Shown in pieces: positions 46,062-57,774 of a stretch of 64,000 bases of DNA. Below the pieces are notes generated by a model. It had not been told where the DNA came from, ran no database searches, and saw nothing but the letters and a program-made list of their open reading frames with translations. A program made the position numbers and the translations under genes. The first letter of the stretch is position 1. Each line of letters begins with the position of its first letter. The stretch lies in assembly GCF_027579695.1 (NCBI RefSeq), contig NC_083570.1:96041463-96105462 (forward strand), read 5' to 3'. Source of the stretch: Neoarius graeffei (taxonomy: Eukaryota > Chordata > Actinopteri > Siluriformes > Ariidae).

Positions 46062-46408
46062 GGCCCTGTCCACACGGCAACGGATTCAGGTGACTCCAAT
46101 ACAATTGCTTATCGTTTAGGCCTGGCATCCACACGGCACCGGCGTTTTGGGTGCCCAAAACGCAATCTTTTTGAGAACGGGTTCCAGAGTGGAAAGATCT
46201 GGCAATGTTGCCGTTGTGAAGTCGTCTGGATGAGTAGAACGGATTTGTTTACGATGACGTCACAACCACATGACTGTGAGTGCTTCAGGCCGGGTAGAAG
46301 TGTAACGAACTCGATGCAAGTTGTCAACAAATCCTATAACTTGGTTCATGAAACGCGCTTACAAAATATTTTCACTGTGAATATTTATTGTGTAATGGTG
46401 CAAAGTGT

Positions 46409-46443
<35 letters not shown>

Positions 46444-47475
46444 TAGCCCTTAGGGCAGAGTCAATCCCGCCAGCAAAAATAGGGAAAAAAAGGAGCGATC
46501 TCACCTCTTCATATGTTGGTTTAAGTCCTACAATACATTCCTCAAAAAGGGCGTAGAAGAGCAAATTAATCCATCAACGTGTAGCATTCAATTTATTCCG
46601 GACCATTAAAGACGCCGCCTTCCGCGTAGAATCATACGTCATCCTCACCGCCATATTGGATAGGTCAAAGCGGAGAATAAAGATTCATGTGCTGCGTTTA
46701 ACTGTACCAACAGGTTTGCCATCCAAACGAGATCACATGGGATTACCTTTCACAGGTGAGAAACAACAAATTAATCCATCAACGTGTAGCATTCAATTTA
46801 TTCCGGACCATTAAAGACGCCGCCTTCCGCGTAGAATCATACGTCATCCTCACCGCCATATTGGATAGGTCAAAGCGGAGAATAAAGATTCATGTGCTGC
46901 GTTTAACTGTACCAACAGGTTTACCATCCAAACGAGATCACATGGGATTACCTTTCACAGGTGAGAAACAACAAATTAATCCATCAACGTGTAGCATTCA
47001 ATTTATTCCGGACCATTAAAGACGCCGCCTTCCGCGTAGAATCATACGTCATCCTCGCCGCCATATTGGATAGGTCAAAGCGGAGAATAAAGATTAACTG
47101 CGTTTAACTGTACCAACAGGTTTGCTGTCCAAACGAGATCACATGGGATTACCTTTCACAGGTGAGACTGGAAAAATACTTTTCATTGTATTTGGTCATT
47201 ATAATGTAATTTTACGAACAGATTTTCCTGACTTTGTGGCTAATATGAAGTCTCGCGCATAATAGTTTATGCGCATGCGTCCTTACTTCTTCTATTGTTC
47301 TGGTGTCTCCGAAGGGACCATCTTACAGCGCCCCTAGAGGTGTGGCATGTGTATTGCATCGTTTTCAGCAAGCGTTGCGTTGCCATATGGACCTGATATT
47401 TTACTGATCGTTGCCCATTTGGACGCGATATATTTTTAAATAACATCTCGTTGCCGTTGTCGTGTGGATGTAGTC
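46062..47475 (+). mobile_element. PIF/Harbinger-like element H3 with three THAP-like exon units
   Basis: TSD TTA at 46059-46061 and 47476-47478, distinct from that of H2, so this is an independent insertion. Ends ggccctgtccacacggcaac and gtcgtgtggatgtagtc. It contains three units of about 200 bp instead of two, plus a (GA)n tract at 46408-46433. Confidence 0.9.
46560..47167 (+). repeat. Three tandem promoter/THAP-exon units in H3
   Basis: Exon-like blocks end at 46755, 46960 and 47161, each followed by gtgag. In the proper frame the first reads CAAFNCTNRFAIQTRSHGIT then FHR, which is the start of a THAP domain up to its usual exon 1 border. The unit also carries a CpG-rich TATA-less promoter-like stretch (gccgccttccgcgtagaatc). 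An in-frame stop precedes it in some copies, and the initiator codon is degraded. Confidence 0.68.
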
Positions 47476-47549
47476 TTAGATTGTTAAATGTGAAAGTTCA
47501 TAGTAAAAGAGTTGTTATAGTGGGGTTGTCAGTTAAATAAATGTTCATG

Positions 47550-47635
47550 TGAATTAACAAATCACAGATTTTTGTTTTTATTGCATTTTGGAAAATATCC
47601 CAACTTTACTGGAAATGGGATTTGTATGTGTCAGT
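47550..47635 (+). mobile_element. Tc1-like 3' terminal remnant
   Basis: Text ending tcccaactttactggaaatg matches the right end of common fish Tc1 elements. The rest is missing. Confidence 0.5.
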
Positions 47636-47639
47636 GATA

Positions 47640-48910
47640 CGGCATAGAGACAGATGTCATTGCATGGAAGAGTTTATTTACAGGTGTGCACAATATACAA
47701 AACAATGAGGCAAGGTCAAAGTTACAAACTGAAACAAATGAAAGTGAAACCTCAACAGAAATATCAAGTAGAGTTATTAAACTAAACATAAACCAGAGTT
47801 CTTAAACAGAGTATTAAACATGGCTGAGAATAAACAAGAGCATAGAGACAGATACAATAATACTTCATGACATTAGTGTGCAACCAGTGTCCTTTTATGT
47901 GCATGTGCTGATTGCGTTCCAATCAACAACAGTTGTTTGCAATGAGCCAGTTGTCCCAAGAGTGCGCATTATGTGCTCCGTGTGTGTTGGTGAGAGTGGG
48001 ACACTGAGCCAGGCTCAGGCATGGAAAGGCATGACAGAACCCCCAAAGAGCTCCCTCTGGGAGCTAAAGTCCTCTTTGGGCTGTCTTGGGCAAAATGAGC
48101 CCGCCATGAAAAGATGTCCCTCTCAGAGCTCCACACAGGTTCTGGGCGGACATGGCACAAGAACCTAGGCTTAGGCGGGGGCTTGGGCTTGGGTTGGGAT
48201 TTGAACAGGGGCAAGGACACAGACTGAGGCTTGGGTTCTGGTCGAGACATGGACTTGGGCTTAGACTTCTGACAGGACATGGGCTCAGGATCTGGACAGG
48301 ACTCAGGCTCCAGACAGGGCATGGACAAGGGCTCGGGTTCTGGACAGGACCTCGGCTTTGGTTCGGGCTCTGGACTAGGCATGGACTCTGGACAGGGCAT
48401 GGACATGGGCTCGGGTTTTAGACAGGATGTAGGATTGGGCTCAGGCTCTGGACTAGATGTGGGCACCAGACTGAACTTGGATGTAAGCACGGTTTCAGGC
48501 ATGGACATGGACTCTAGACAAGATATAGCTTCAGGCAAGGACATGGGCTCCGAAGAAGACATGGATTCAGGCATAGACATGGTTTCAGGCATGGACATGG
48601 GCTCCAGACAAGACATGGTTTCAGGCATGAACATGGTTTCAGGCATGACTCTGGGCTTGAGCATGGGCATGTACCCTGACATTGGCATGGGTATGAATTC
48701 CAACATGGGCATGGACACAGGCATCAGCATGGGCATGGACTCAGGCAGCACTTTGAACTCCACACACACTGCACTCAATCCAGCTCCTGAGCACTCCTTT
48801 CTGCACCTCCATTTTTTCCTCTCCCTAATATCAAATAAAAGAGAACTGAGTTTTCCCTTCAGTTCCTGGATCAGTGTCTGTGTTCTGCCTGTCACAGTCA
48901 TAAGTTGCTA
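47640..48910. other. Repetitive region, possible LTR/leader of a retroelement
   Basis: The 3' side (ataaaagagaactgagtttt at 48834, then cctgtcacagtcataag at 48889) has the look of an R/U5 end followed by a primer-binding site. The partner LTR is not found, so this is tentative. Confidence 0.3.
48150..48770. repeat. Degenerate 6/12/18-bp minisatellite, open on both strands
   Basis: Built from variants of ggcatggacatgggctc and ggctctggacagg. Because units are multiples of three and stop-poor, a 310-codon frame is open on the minus strand (47969-48901; PMSMPE/PEPEP-type repeats) and a 277-codon frame on the plus (48279-49112; Gly/Met/Asp/Ser repeats). Neither has a recognised domain or codon evidence of being a gene. 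Confidence 0.8.
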
Positions 48911-49084
48911 TCATGGTGGAGAATGCAGGCATGAACACAGGCTCCAACAGGGCCTTCTATGCCATTCCCCCACAGCAGCTGAAGATTACCAACTTTTAAA
49001 GGAGGAAAGCCTGGCCTGGTGTGGTCTCTCTCTCTCTGTCAGGCAGCAGCAGCCTTCCAGCACTAGAGATACAGCCCTAGCCTC

Positions 49085-49407
49085 ATGCCCAGGAGCCAGC
49101 TTGACACCCTGATCCATACCACCAGATGGTGGTTTCAGCCTGAGCACCACTCAGCTGCTCATGTAATAGAGTGGATAGCTGTGGTATGGTTTCTGCAGGG
49201 CCTGCTCCCAGAGGAGGCCAGGGCCATGTGCATGAAGGCCCCATCCACTCTGGCGAAGATGGTTGAGGCTCTGATTTCAGCTGACCCTTCACCATGCAAA
49301 TGGATGCATTGGAAATGGGCCTGGATGCAACAAAAACACCAAAGATAACACTGAAGGAGCTGCAAAGATCCACAGCGGAGATGGAAGTATCTGTCCATAG
49401 AACCACT
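49085..49407 (+). pseudogene. Possible gag/SCAN-like fragment of a retroelement
   Basis: The plus-strand frame has VIEWIAVVWFLQGLLPEEAR, then APSTLAKMVEALISA. This resembles the end of a gag capsid/SCAN-type domain. It is cut at 49408 by the TTAA element. It differs from the gag remnant beginning at 50849, so it could be a second, related element. Confidence 0.4.
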
Positions 49408-49411
49408 TTAA

Positions 49412-50844
49412 AGGTCATAGGCAACGGTCAGAGGTGAAATGTAGAATATCAAATTTATTGTCTAGAAGAACGACCCAAAAAGCAAATCAAATCTTCCTGG
49501 TGTCTAATTTGCACCCTAAAATTGAATAAAATACTTAAAATATACTGTTTTGCCCAATTTCCGAAAGTTTGTTTACATCTCACTTATGTGCACTTTCACC
49601 ACCAGGGGGCCGTCGTCGTGACGTCATTTAAGCCAAACAGACCTGGAGCAGCTCTGCGTTTACTTGCAAACCGAGCACACGTTTAGGCGGTGCATTTATT
49701 TAACCGCTTTCTAAATATACTTTTTTTTTTTTGCTGGATAGAAACATACAGGGCTAATTTTCAACAATTCAATAATAACATATACCAGGACATTTAATGG
49801 GGTTACCCACTGATGCGCACAGGGGCACACACATAATCCCTATAATAGAACATGGATTCGTTTATATTGCTAATATAATTTATTGCTAATATTAATACAA
49901 GCATTATATTATTTATAGCCTACTCTAAACATACACACAAACATTAATCATGTTAGTCAATAGCATGTTAGCATGCTAGCAGGTAGCCATTGCAAATCAA
50001 CTTCAAATTAGTGGCCACTTTATTTGGAACATTTGTGTAAAAATATGCAGATATATACACTGAGCATGTCAGCCATTCTCATGTTAGCAGGCTAGCAGTT
50101 AGTATGTTAGCTGTGACTAATCAACTTCAACTTAATGACCACATTATTAGGAACACGTGTGTCTGTATAAACACGCACATACATTTAGCATGCAAATGGC
50201 ATGTGAACCATTAGCATGTTAGCATGCCCACAGGTATCATTTTAGCAGTGACAAATTAACTTCAGCTTAGTGGCCACTTCATTAGGAACACTTGCGTTTG
50301 GACATACATACACACACACACACAGACATTTATCATGTTAGTCAATATAGCATGCTGGCAGGTAGCCATGACAAACTATCCCTTTTGTCTAATTTACACA
50401 ATGATTGTACAGAATCCCTCAGGATTCTTTACTTGAAAAATTGCAAGCAAAGGTAAAAATGTTTACCTCCAATCTTCTTCTCCTTTTTGCTTGAGCGTTG
50501 CTGGTCTGTTTCTTCTTTGACTGCTTGCTTCTGTGCTCGAATTTTGTTTGTTGTATTCTCACTTTTTCAACATAAACAAACCAACGCTGACATGGGATTC
50601 AGAACGAGGCGCCCCACACGTGACGTCATGAAAATCAATGTTTGCCGGGAAATCCAAATGCCAAGTTTTTTCAGAGGCAGACGAATTTGCTTCAAATGGC
50701 TTGATTTCAACTGAATTTTTCGGGTATTGTGCAAGGTAAAAAAATTGCACACAATGCAAAATGTGACAGATATTTGACCAAAGTTTCATATAAAATAAGA
50801 GAATTATATTGATCTTGCTCCTAAATATACCCAAGATGTGTCCT
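49412..50844. mobile_element. TTAA-flanked non-autonomous DNA element
   Basis: TTAA at 49408-49411 and 50845-50848. Ends aggtcat and the inverse of atgtcct match only briefly. A TGACGTCA palindrome sits inside each end (49619 and 50621). The TSD suggests piggyBac or Kolobok mobilisation. It has no transposase ORF, and it separates two gag-like fragments. Confidence 0.65.
49935..50385. repeat. Tandem array of about 125-bp units
   Basis: About four diverged copies of a unit containing catgttagcatgctagcagg, tagtggccacttcattagga and an acacacac run. The array is internal to the TTAA element. Confidence 0.8.
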
Positions 50845-52058
50845 TTAACATCAGTCCCCGACTGCCGCGCTTCAGTACTCCACCCACATCAGAGACATAC
50901 TACAGTGATGCCGAAACCCAGGATAATGTAGGGAACCACTCCATGGAGTCCTTCTCGCTTAAAGACCTAATTCATGCCCTCACTGCTGTCCAACAGAGCC
51001 AGCACTAAGCACTGATCACCCTCTGGAAGGAGCAAGAAGAACTGTTTAAAGCCTTGCTGTTGGCTCAGCAGGAAGATCACCAGGCATTCCGGCATCTGAT
51101 CGTGTCAGCAGGGTCCTCGACCGCCACAGCAGCGGACCCATCCCACGTCACGTGAACAAAGATGGGGCTGCACAATGATCCAGAGGAATTCATCGCGCTC
51201 TTCAAGCAAGCGGCCGAAGCATGGGGGTGACCAGTCGAGTAATGCGCAGCCCATATATTCCTGCTGCTGACTGAAGAGGCACAGCTTGCCACGCAACAGC
51301 TCCCCACTGACAGTCGGCTTGTCTATGCAGACTTAAAGCGAGCCATCTTGCAGCGTGTCAACCACTCCCCAGAACAACACTGCCAGTTCTTCTGCACATT
51401 GACATTAGAGGAAGTTGGCCAGCCATTCGCGTTCAGCCAACAGCTCCGGGATGCCTGCTGGCGGTGGCTGAGGGTGGATGACTGTAGTGCCGAGGAGATC
51501 ATCATCAACATGGTGACACTGGAGGTTCATCACACGGCTTCTGGAAGGAACAGTGGAGTGGGTCCAGTGCCACTGCCTGGTGTCGCTGGATCAAACCATC
51601 GAGCTGGTGGATGACCATGTGGCAGCGGTTCTGATGGCAGGCGGATATTCCACCCCTTCTCTTTTTCTCTCTCCTTCTCCTTCCTCCTCTCTCACCTCTG
51701 ATATTGTACACTGGTGAGTATTCAAGGGGATATGTATCACGCATTGGTGGATTCTGGCTGTAACCAGACCTCAATCCACCAAAGCCTGGTGCAAAGTGAG
51801 GCAGGAGAGCACAAGTGGTGAAGGTTTTGTGTGTGCACAGGGACGTCCATGAATATCCACTAGTGTCCATCGCATTCTATTTCAGGGAAAAAAAAGCATA
51901 GTGTAAAGATGGCAGTTAACCCATGTCTCACCCACCCACTGAATCTGGGGCTTAATGGAACATGTAGTAATGGCTGGGTCCTGCAGTAATATGTCACAGG
52001 AGGATCCCGGTGTGGCATTGACTAGGTAAGCTGTCTCAGAGCCATCTAAGTCAGTACC

Positions 52059-53200
52059 ATGTCAGGACAATACGAGGAGGGGAGAGCAACCCATCCCTCC
52101 TCCCTCTCTCAGGGAGTCCCTCAAGGATTTCCCATCAGAACTCTGCATCATGCATTTGACCAAGTGAGAGTAATCGATGGTCAACCCCTCCAGCTAAATG
52201 CAACACTCTCCTTTCCGTACTTCGCAATTATTAAAGATAGGCTGTACCAAGTGATGCAGGACACTCAAACCAGCGAACAGATAACCCAGCTGTTAATCCC
52301 AAAGAGCCGTGGGGAACTCGTATTCCATGTGGCTCACTTTAATCTGATGGCTGGACATTTAGGTCAGGATAAAACACTAGCTTGAATAATGGCCCAGTTC
52401 TACTGGCCAGGGATTCATGTGGATGTCCGTTAGTGGTGTGTGGCGTGCTGTGAATGCCAATGAGTAAATCCAGTGGCCACCCCAATGTCCTGGTGGACTA
52501 TGCAACACGATATCCAGAAGCGATGCCTCTCTGCAATATTTCAGCACATAGTATTGCAGAGGCACTCTTCCGTGTTATCTCCTGAGTTGGGAATCCCAAA
52601 GAAATCCTGACTTACGAAGGCACTACGTTTATGTCATGCACACTCCGCGAACTGTATGGGTTATTGGGAATTAAATCCATCCGCACCAGTGTCTATCACC
52701 CACAAACAGATGGCTTGGTAGAACGGTTCAATCAAACACTCAAAAATTTAATTCAGAAGTTTGTTACAGTAGCAAAGATGCACGTAATTGGGATAAATGG
52801 CTTGAGCCCCCGTTATTTGCAGTATGAGAGGTCCCGCAAGCCTCCACAGGATTTTCCCCATTTTAATTGTTATATGGGTGTAAGTCTCACTGCGTTCTGG
52901 ATGTGCTGTGGGAAAACTGGGAGGAGGGACCTTCAACTAGTAAAATCAAAATTCAGTATGTTCTCAACCTGCGCACAAAGCTTCACACCCTCACACACTT
53001 AACCCAGGAGAATTTGCGGCAGGCACAAGAACGTCAAGCCCGGCTGTACAACAGGGGTGCATGACTTAGAGGGTTCTTCCTTGGAGATAAAGTACTCATA
53101 TTATTGCCCACTTCAAGTTCCAAATTAGTCGCCAATTGGCAAGGGCCCTTCGAGGTGACACAGTGAATCGGGGATGTCGACTATGAGGTGAGGTGAATGG
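52059..53200 (+). pseudogene. Gypsy integrase portion
   Basis: The longest open parts are 52059-52385 (zinc-finger side, with H-x-H pair then FYWPGIHVDV after a stop) and 52631-52760 (core with the final catalytic Glu in VERFN). Between them a deletion removes the first part of the core. The C-terminal part continues as a chromo-like/GPY region: VNGWGRALQIYHLNLLK near 53190. It cannot be functional. Confidence 0.8.
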
Positions 53201-53394
53201 ATGGGGCAGGGCACTACAAATATACCATCTCAACCTGCTAAAACATGGGAAGGAGGGGGTCCCCGTGGTGTTGGCATCAGTAGTTCCAGAGAAGGCAGAG
53301 TTGGGGCTGGAGGTAAAAACAAAAGTAACCACTCAAACCACTCTGGTCCCCTGTGGAGACCACCTCTCACTGGCCCAACTCACAGAGGTTGCCA

Positions 53395-54240
53395 GGTTGC
53401 AAATGGAATTTTCCAATGTGTTCTCATCCCTTCCTGGTCGCACCCACCTATAGAACACCACGTTGAAACACCCCCGGGGTGGTGGTGCATAGCCACCCAT
53501 ACCACTTGCCCAAACATAATAAAAGGGTGGGTTGAGATGAACTCAAGGCCATGCTCGAAATGGGCATAACCGAGGGGTCCCACAGTGACTGGAGCAGCCC
53601 AGTGGTCCTGGTCCCCAAAACCAAGGGATCAGTCCTGTTCTGTGTGGACTACAGAAAAGTCAGTGCCGTGTCTAAATTTGACGTGTACCCAATACCTTGC
53701 ATTGATGAGTTACTTGATTGATTAGGCACTGCTCGCTTTTATTCAACACTGGATTTGACAAAGAGATATTGGCAGATTCCCAATGACATTTTCTACACTG
53801 TTCAGATTACACCAATTCATCACACTTCCTTTCAGGTTAGTTGGGGCTTCCGCTATGTTCCAGCGGCTCATGGACAAGATGCTGTGGCCAACCTAGACGA
53901 TATTATTATATATAGCAATGATTGGCTGTGGCACCTAGAACACCTTAGGGCTGTCCAGAGTCACTGAGGCATGCGAATCTCACAGCTAACCCGAAAAACT
54001 GTGCGATTGGGCGGGTGGAAGTATGGTATCTGGGTTTCCACTTGGGTCATGAGCAGGTGCGTCCCCAGATTGACAAGACTGCAGCGATTGTGGCCTACCT
54101 GAGGCCTAAGACCAAAAAGTGGGTGAGACAGTTCCTGGGGCTGGCTGGCTACTATCGCAGGTTTATACCTAATTATTCAGACATCGCCAGCCTGCTGACT
54201 GATCTCACTAAAAAGGGAGCATGAGATCCATTCTAGTGGA
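53395..54240 (+). pseudogene. Gypsy reverse transcriptase portion
   Basis: This segment holds the RT palm: VLVPKTKGS-like text (53605), VDYRKVSAVSKFDVYP, STLDLTKRYWQIP with the first Asp, and NLDDIIIYSND replacing YLDDI. About 15-20 residues between the palm blocks are deleted (near 53850). It continues to RPKTKKWVRQFLGLAGYYRR and LLTDLTKKGA, then a stop at 54222. Confidence 0.85.
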
Positions 54241-54385
54241 CGGAGCAGTGCCAACAGGCCTTCACCAAGGTAAAAGCTGCACTGTGTGGGGGGCCTCTTT
54301 TACACTCCCCTGACTTCTCTCTCCCTTTAATTTTATAGAGGACAGAGGGATGGGGGCATCGGATAGAGGGATGGGCACCATTCTG

Positions 54386-54585
54386 TCCCAAAAGAATATA
54401 TGCTCATTCAAAATGAGCATATATTTTTCAAAAAACAATAAACTTTCTCAATTTCAACATTTAATATGTTGTCTTTGTACTATTTTCAATGAAATATAGG
54501 GTTGCCATGATTTGCAAATTGTTGCATTCTGTTTTTATTTGCAGTTTACAGTGTCCCAACTTTTTTGGAATTGAGGTTGTAATAA
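54386..54585 (+). mobile_element. Tc1-like right-end remnant with hairpin
   Basis: Contains a 13-bp perfect hairpin (54395-54407 with 54413-54425) and ends cccaacttttttggaattga, the usual right end of a teleost Tc1 family. The transposase is absent. Confidence 0.75.
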
Positions 54586-54589
54586 ACTT

Positions 54590-54880
54590 CACAAAACTGA
54601 ATGGGCAAGTTCAATACTGCAAAAAATTAATCCAATTCCTAGGTGTTAATTTGACTCTGTAAGGACTAACTGAACACTATTTTTCTTTCTTTTTATCATT
54701 ACTTTTGTCTAATTTAGTTATTGTTTCAGTATTGTTGCATTAGCAGTGTGAATTCAATATGTTAGTTCAACACTATAGGTGTTAATCTAACACTATCAAG
54801 ACGAAACACTAAGCAGTTCATTTTGTAACAACTGTAGTCTAATTGAGTATTTGTGTGGTTTCAGTAGCTATGTAGTGGGG
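54590..54880. other. Spacer, no gene seen
   Basis: AT-rich, no homology recognised. Confidence 0.5.
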
Positions 54881-55211
54881 GTTTTTTGCGATCAAATGTT
54901 TTTATTAAGTATAGTTACACAGGGTTGTAGAATACCATCATATTGTACCTTCCAATTACACACAATATGCCCAAGACATAAGAATGTGTCCCAGGAAAAA
55001 AACACAGAAAGGAAAGATGGGAAGGAGGGAGACATAATAACACCACAATATTAAAAACACGGTCCGGTGTATACAAAGAAGACATACAGAGATGGACATG
55101 CACAAACACACAAACGTACAACCAAACAAAAAGACACTTACAGAGGGACAGACATAAAACATAAATGATCAGACATATGCACAAACAGAAGTAAAAGGGC
55201 TTAACACAAGC

Positions 55212-57349
55212 CTACAGCATACGTTTCAAAGATTCAGCAATATTGAGCCAAGTGTCCAGACTCTTTTCCGATGCTCCATTTATATGAGCTGTAGAGAGCT
55301 CCATATATATGATATCCAAGAAAAGGAGGGTCCAAGTTTGAATAGACAGGTCATGAGGTGGTTTCCAGCGAGTTGCAATCATTTTCTTAGCCACTGTAAG
55401 TCCAGCAAATACAGCACGCTTTAGCACTTTAGAGACATGAAGGGCTGACAGGTCATTCAAAATCGAAACACTAAGAGTAACAGGTACAGTATCATTAATC
55501 AAGGTAGACAGATTGGATGCAATATTGTTCCAAAACTGATAGGCAGGAGAGCAATCCCGGATCATGTGAAGATATGTACCTTGAGCTTTTAGTGGGCAGA
55601 AAGTGCATAAAGGACTGTTAATTATTTTCATGTGATGCATTTTCACAGGGGTGAGGTACATCCTATGAATGAAATTGTAGTGGATCTGCTGGTGGTCTGG
55701 ATTGCGTGATACTTCTGTGATGTTAGACCATACATCATGCCAATCAAGTTCGTCATTCAGATCTGGGCAATTGCGTTCCCAGCTCCTCTCTACAGGGAGG
55801 CCAAAGCGGCCAGGTATCACCAGAAACTGATAAAGCCTAGACACCATACCCTTGTTTTTTGACTGCACAGTAAATAATTTCCTGATTGGATGGGTGGGCA
55901 AAGATCTCTGCCAGGGGACACCATATGCCTTAAGTGCTGATCTTAATTGAAGGTAAAATAAAAATGAGGAATGTGGCAGACTGAATGTGTTTTGTAAATC
56001 AGAGAAAGGTAACAAGCCAACCTCACTAAATGTCTTTTAGATAATGAACCCCCCTCTGTTCCCACTGTGGAGCCGTTATAGACCTACCACCAATCAAAAG
56101 TGCTTTATTATTAAATAATGGAGAAAGTGTATGCCAGTTACATGAAATATGGCAATATGTTTCGACCAATCTCCAAACCTTGATGAGATGAGAGATAATA
56201 GGGCCAAAGCGTAGCTGGCATTGTTTATTAGAAGTGTTGGCAAAGAGAACATCATGTAGTGACCATGGTTCTGTCAGAGTACTTTCTAAAGTACACTAGG
56301 AAACAGAGGCATCTGGATCAAACCAGGTAAGGAGAGGTCTTAACACAAAGGACCAAAAATAAAATTTAAAGTTGGGAACTGAAAGGTCACCATCTTCCTT
56401 CCTCCTCTGTAAAGTGGACATCTTAAGTCGCAGCCGCTTGCCTTTCCAAATAAATTTAGATACCGCTGATTGCATTTTACGCCAATAACCATAAGGAGGG
56501 GAAAGAAGGAACATAGAGCTCACAGAATTAATCCTGGGTAAAACATTCATTTTCATAACCAAGATACGAGCTTGAATAGACGTGGGAAGACACCCATTTT
56601 TCCATGTCTTTCAAAGCATTGTTCTGAGCAACTGAGTAGTTATGTTTAACAATCCTAACAATCTTTAAGGAGGGGAAAACTTCAATGCCTAGAAATTTAA
56701 ACTGTTTAACAACAGGGGTGTTAACAGAGATGCTTAAATTGCTAGCGGAGTCATTCAAATGAAGTAGCGCAGATTTTGACCAGTTAATTCTAAAACCAGA
56801 CAAGCAACCATACTCCTCACATATGGACAAAAGGTGAGGAATAGTCTGAGAGGGATTTTCTAAAAATACCATAACATCATCCGCAAACAGTGAGAGGTGA
56901 TGCTGTGTATTACAAATACATATTGGCGACACCATACTAGATTGGCGAATGGCTTGAGCCAGAGGCTCTAGGGAGAGGACAAATAACGCAGGGCTCAGGG
57001 GACAACCTTGGCGTGAGGATCTAGAAACTGGAAATAAGGAGGAAAAGGTGCGTCCAGTTAAGACTCGGACTGACGGGTTAGAATACATAACTTTAATCAT
57101 TCCAATGAAAGTATTACCAAAGCCCATCACCTCTAAGACTGACCATAAAAATGACCATTCGAGTCTGTCAAAAGCTTTCATTGCATCCAGAGAAAGCAGT
57201 GACATTGGTATCTTGCTCCCCTCTGCAGCATCAATAATGTGGAGAAGGCGTCTAACATTATCTGCTGCCATTCTCGTTTTTATGAATCCTATTTGGTCAG
57301 GCTTAACTAATTTTGGCATATAGGACTCCAGACAGTGGGCTAGTAGTAG
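55212..57349 (-). pseudogene. L1/Tx1-like ORF2, RT C-terminal half
   Basis: The minus-strand frame from 57349 reads LLAHCLESYMPKLVKPDQIG, MSLLSLDAMKAFDRLEWSFL (first Asp), SSRQGCPLSPALFVLSLEPL and LSLFADDVMVFLENP (FADD). After frame changes near 56560 and 56290, the C-terminal part (56015-55212) reads WHDVWSNITEVSRNPDHQQI and a C-x2-C-x-H-type FCPLKAQGTYLHMIRDC, ending ESLKRML. L1/Tx1 clade is inferred from the RQGCPLSP and FADD contexts and length. Confidence 0.87.
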
Positions 57350-57774
57350 TAGTACTTTATTGTCACCATACAAGTACAGTGAGATGTTGTTTAGAAACAG
57401 CCCACAGATGTCCATAAAATAATAAGTAAATTAAGTAGTTTAAACAATATAGGTACTGTACATCAATATTTAAAATATATATAGAAAATATAAGATACAC
57501 AATAAATATATACAATCAAATGTACTGGTAAGGTTGGAAGTGATTATATAAAATTAAGATAAATAATAAATAGGTGCAGGGTTCAGGTATTCACTGACCA
57601 AGTTAGCAGCGCAGTAGAGATAGATTAATGTTGGTATGGGACACATACCCCCCCCACACACACACAGTTGGTAAGTTAAAAATAGAGGTATAAATAGTAA
57701 TAGTAATAAGTAAGGTGCAAGTGAGTCATCATATTACATTACAAAGCTGTGGCCACAGAATGCAGTATAGTTAC

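Larger units (their letters stand above)
50849..54385 (+). pseudogene. Gypsy-type LTR retrotransposon interior, integrase before RT, heavily decayed
   Basis: Order seen: gag (50849-51640; LPTDSRLVYADLKRAILQRV), aspartic protease (HALVDSGCNQTSIHQ near 51750), integrase zinc finger (HVAHFNLMAGHLGQDKTLA) and core (SVYHPQTDGLVERFNQTLK near 52700), then RT (53640-54000; FYSTLDLTKRYWQIP, NLDDIIIYSND) and the connection (FLGLAGYYRRFIPNYSD). It ends at about 54385, before RNase H. Integrase upstream of RT is the Gmr1-type order. It has many stops and frameshifts. The integrase core has lost its first Asp by deletion, and the second is replaced in ILTYEGTTF. LTRs are not seen. Confidence 0.88.

Noticed and set aside
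44893-47167. CRISPR-like array
   Set aside because: Units of about 200 bp abut without unique spacers and lie in a eukaryotic transposon.
48279-49112. 277-codon plus-strand ORF as a gene
   Set aside because: It overlaps a minisatellite open on both strands and has no domain, splice or promoter evidence.
55212-56015. Host gene with a novel 267-residue protein
   Set aside because: It is in line and orientation with the L1/Tx1-like ORF2 and matches the C-terminal region of such LINE proteins.
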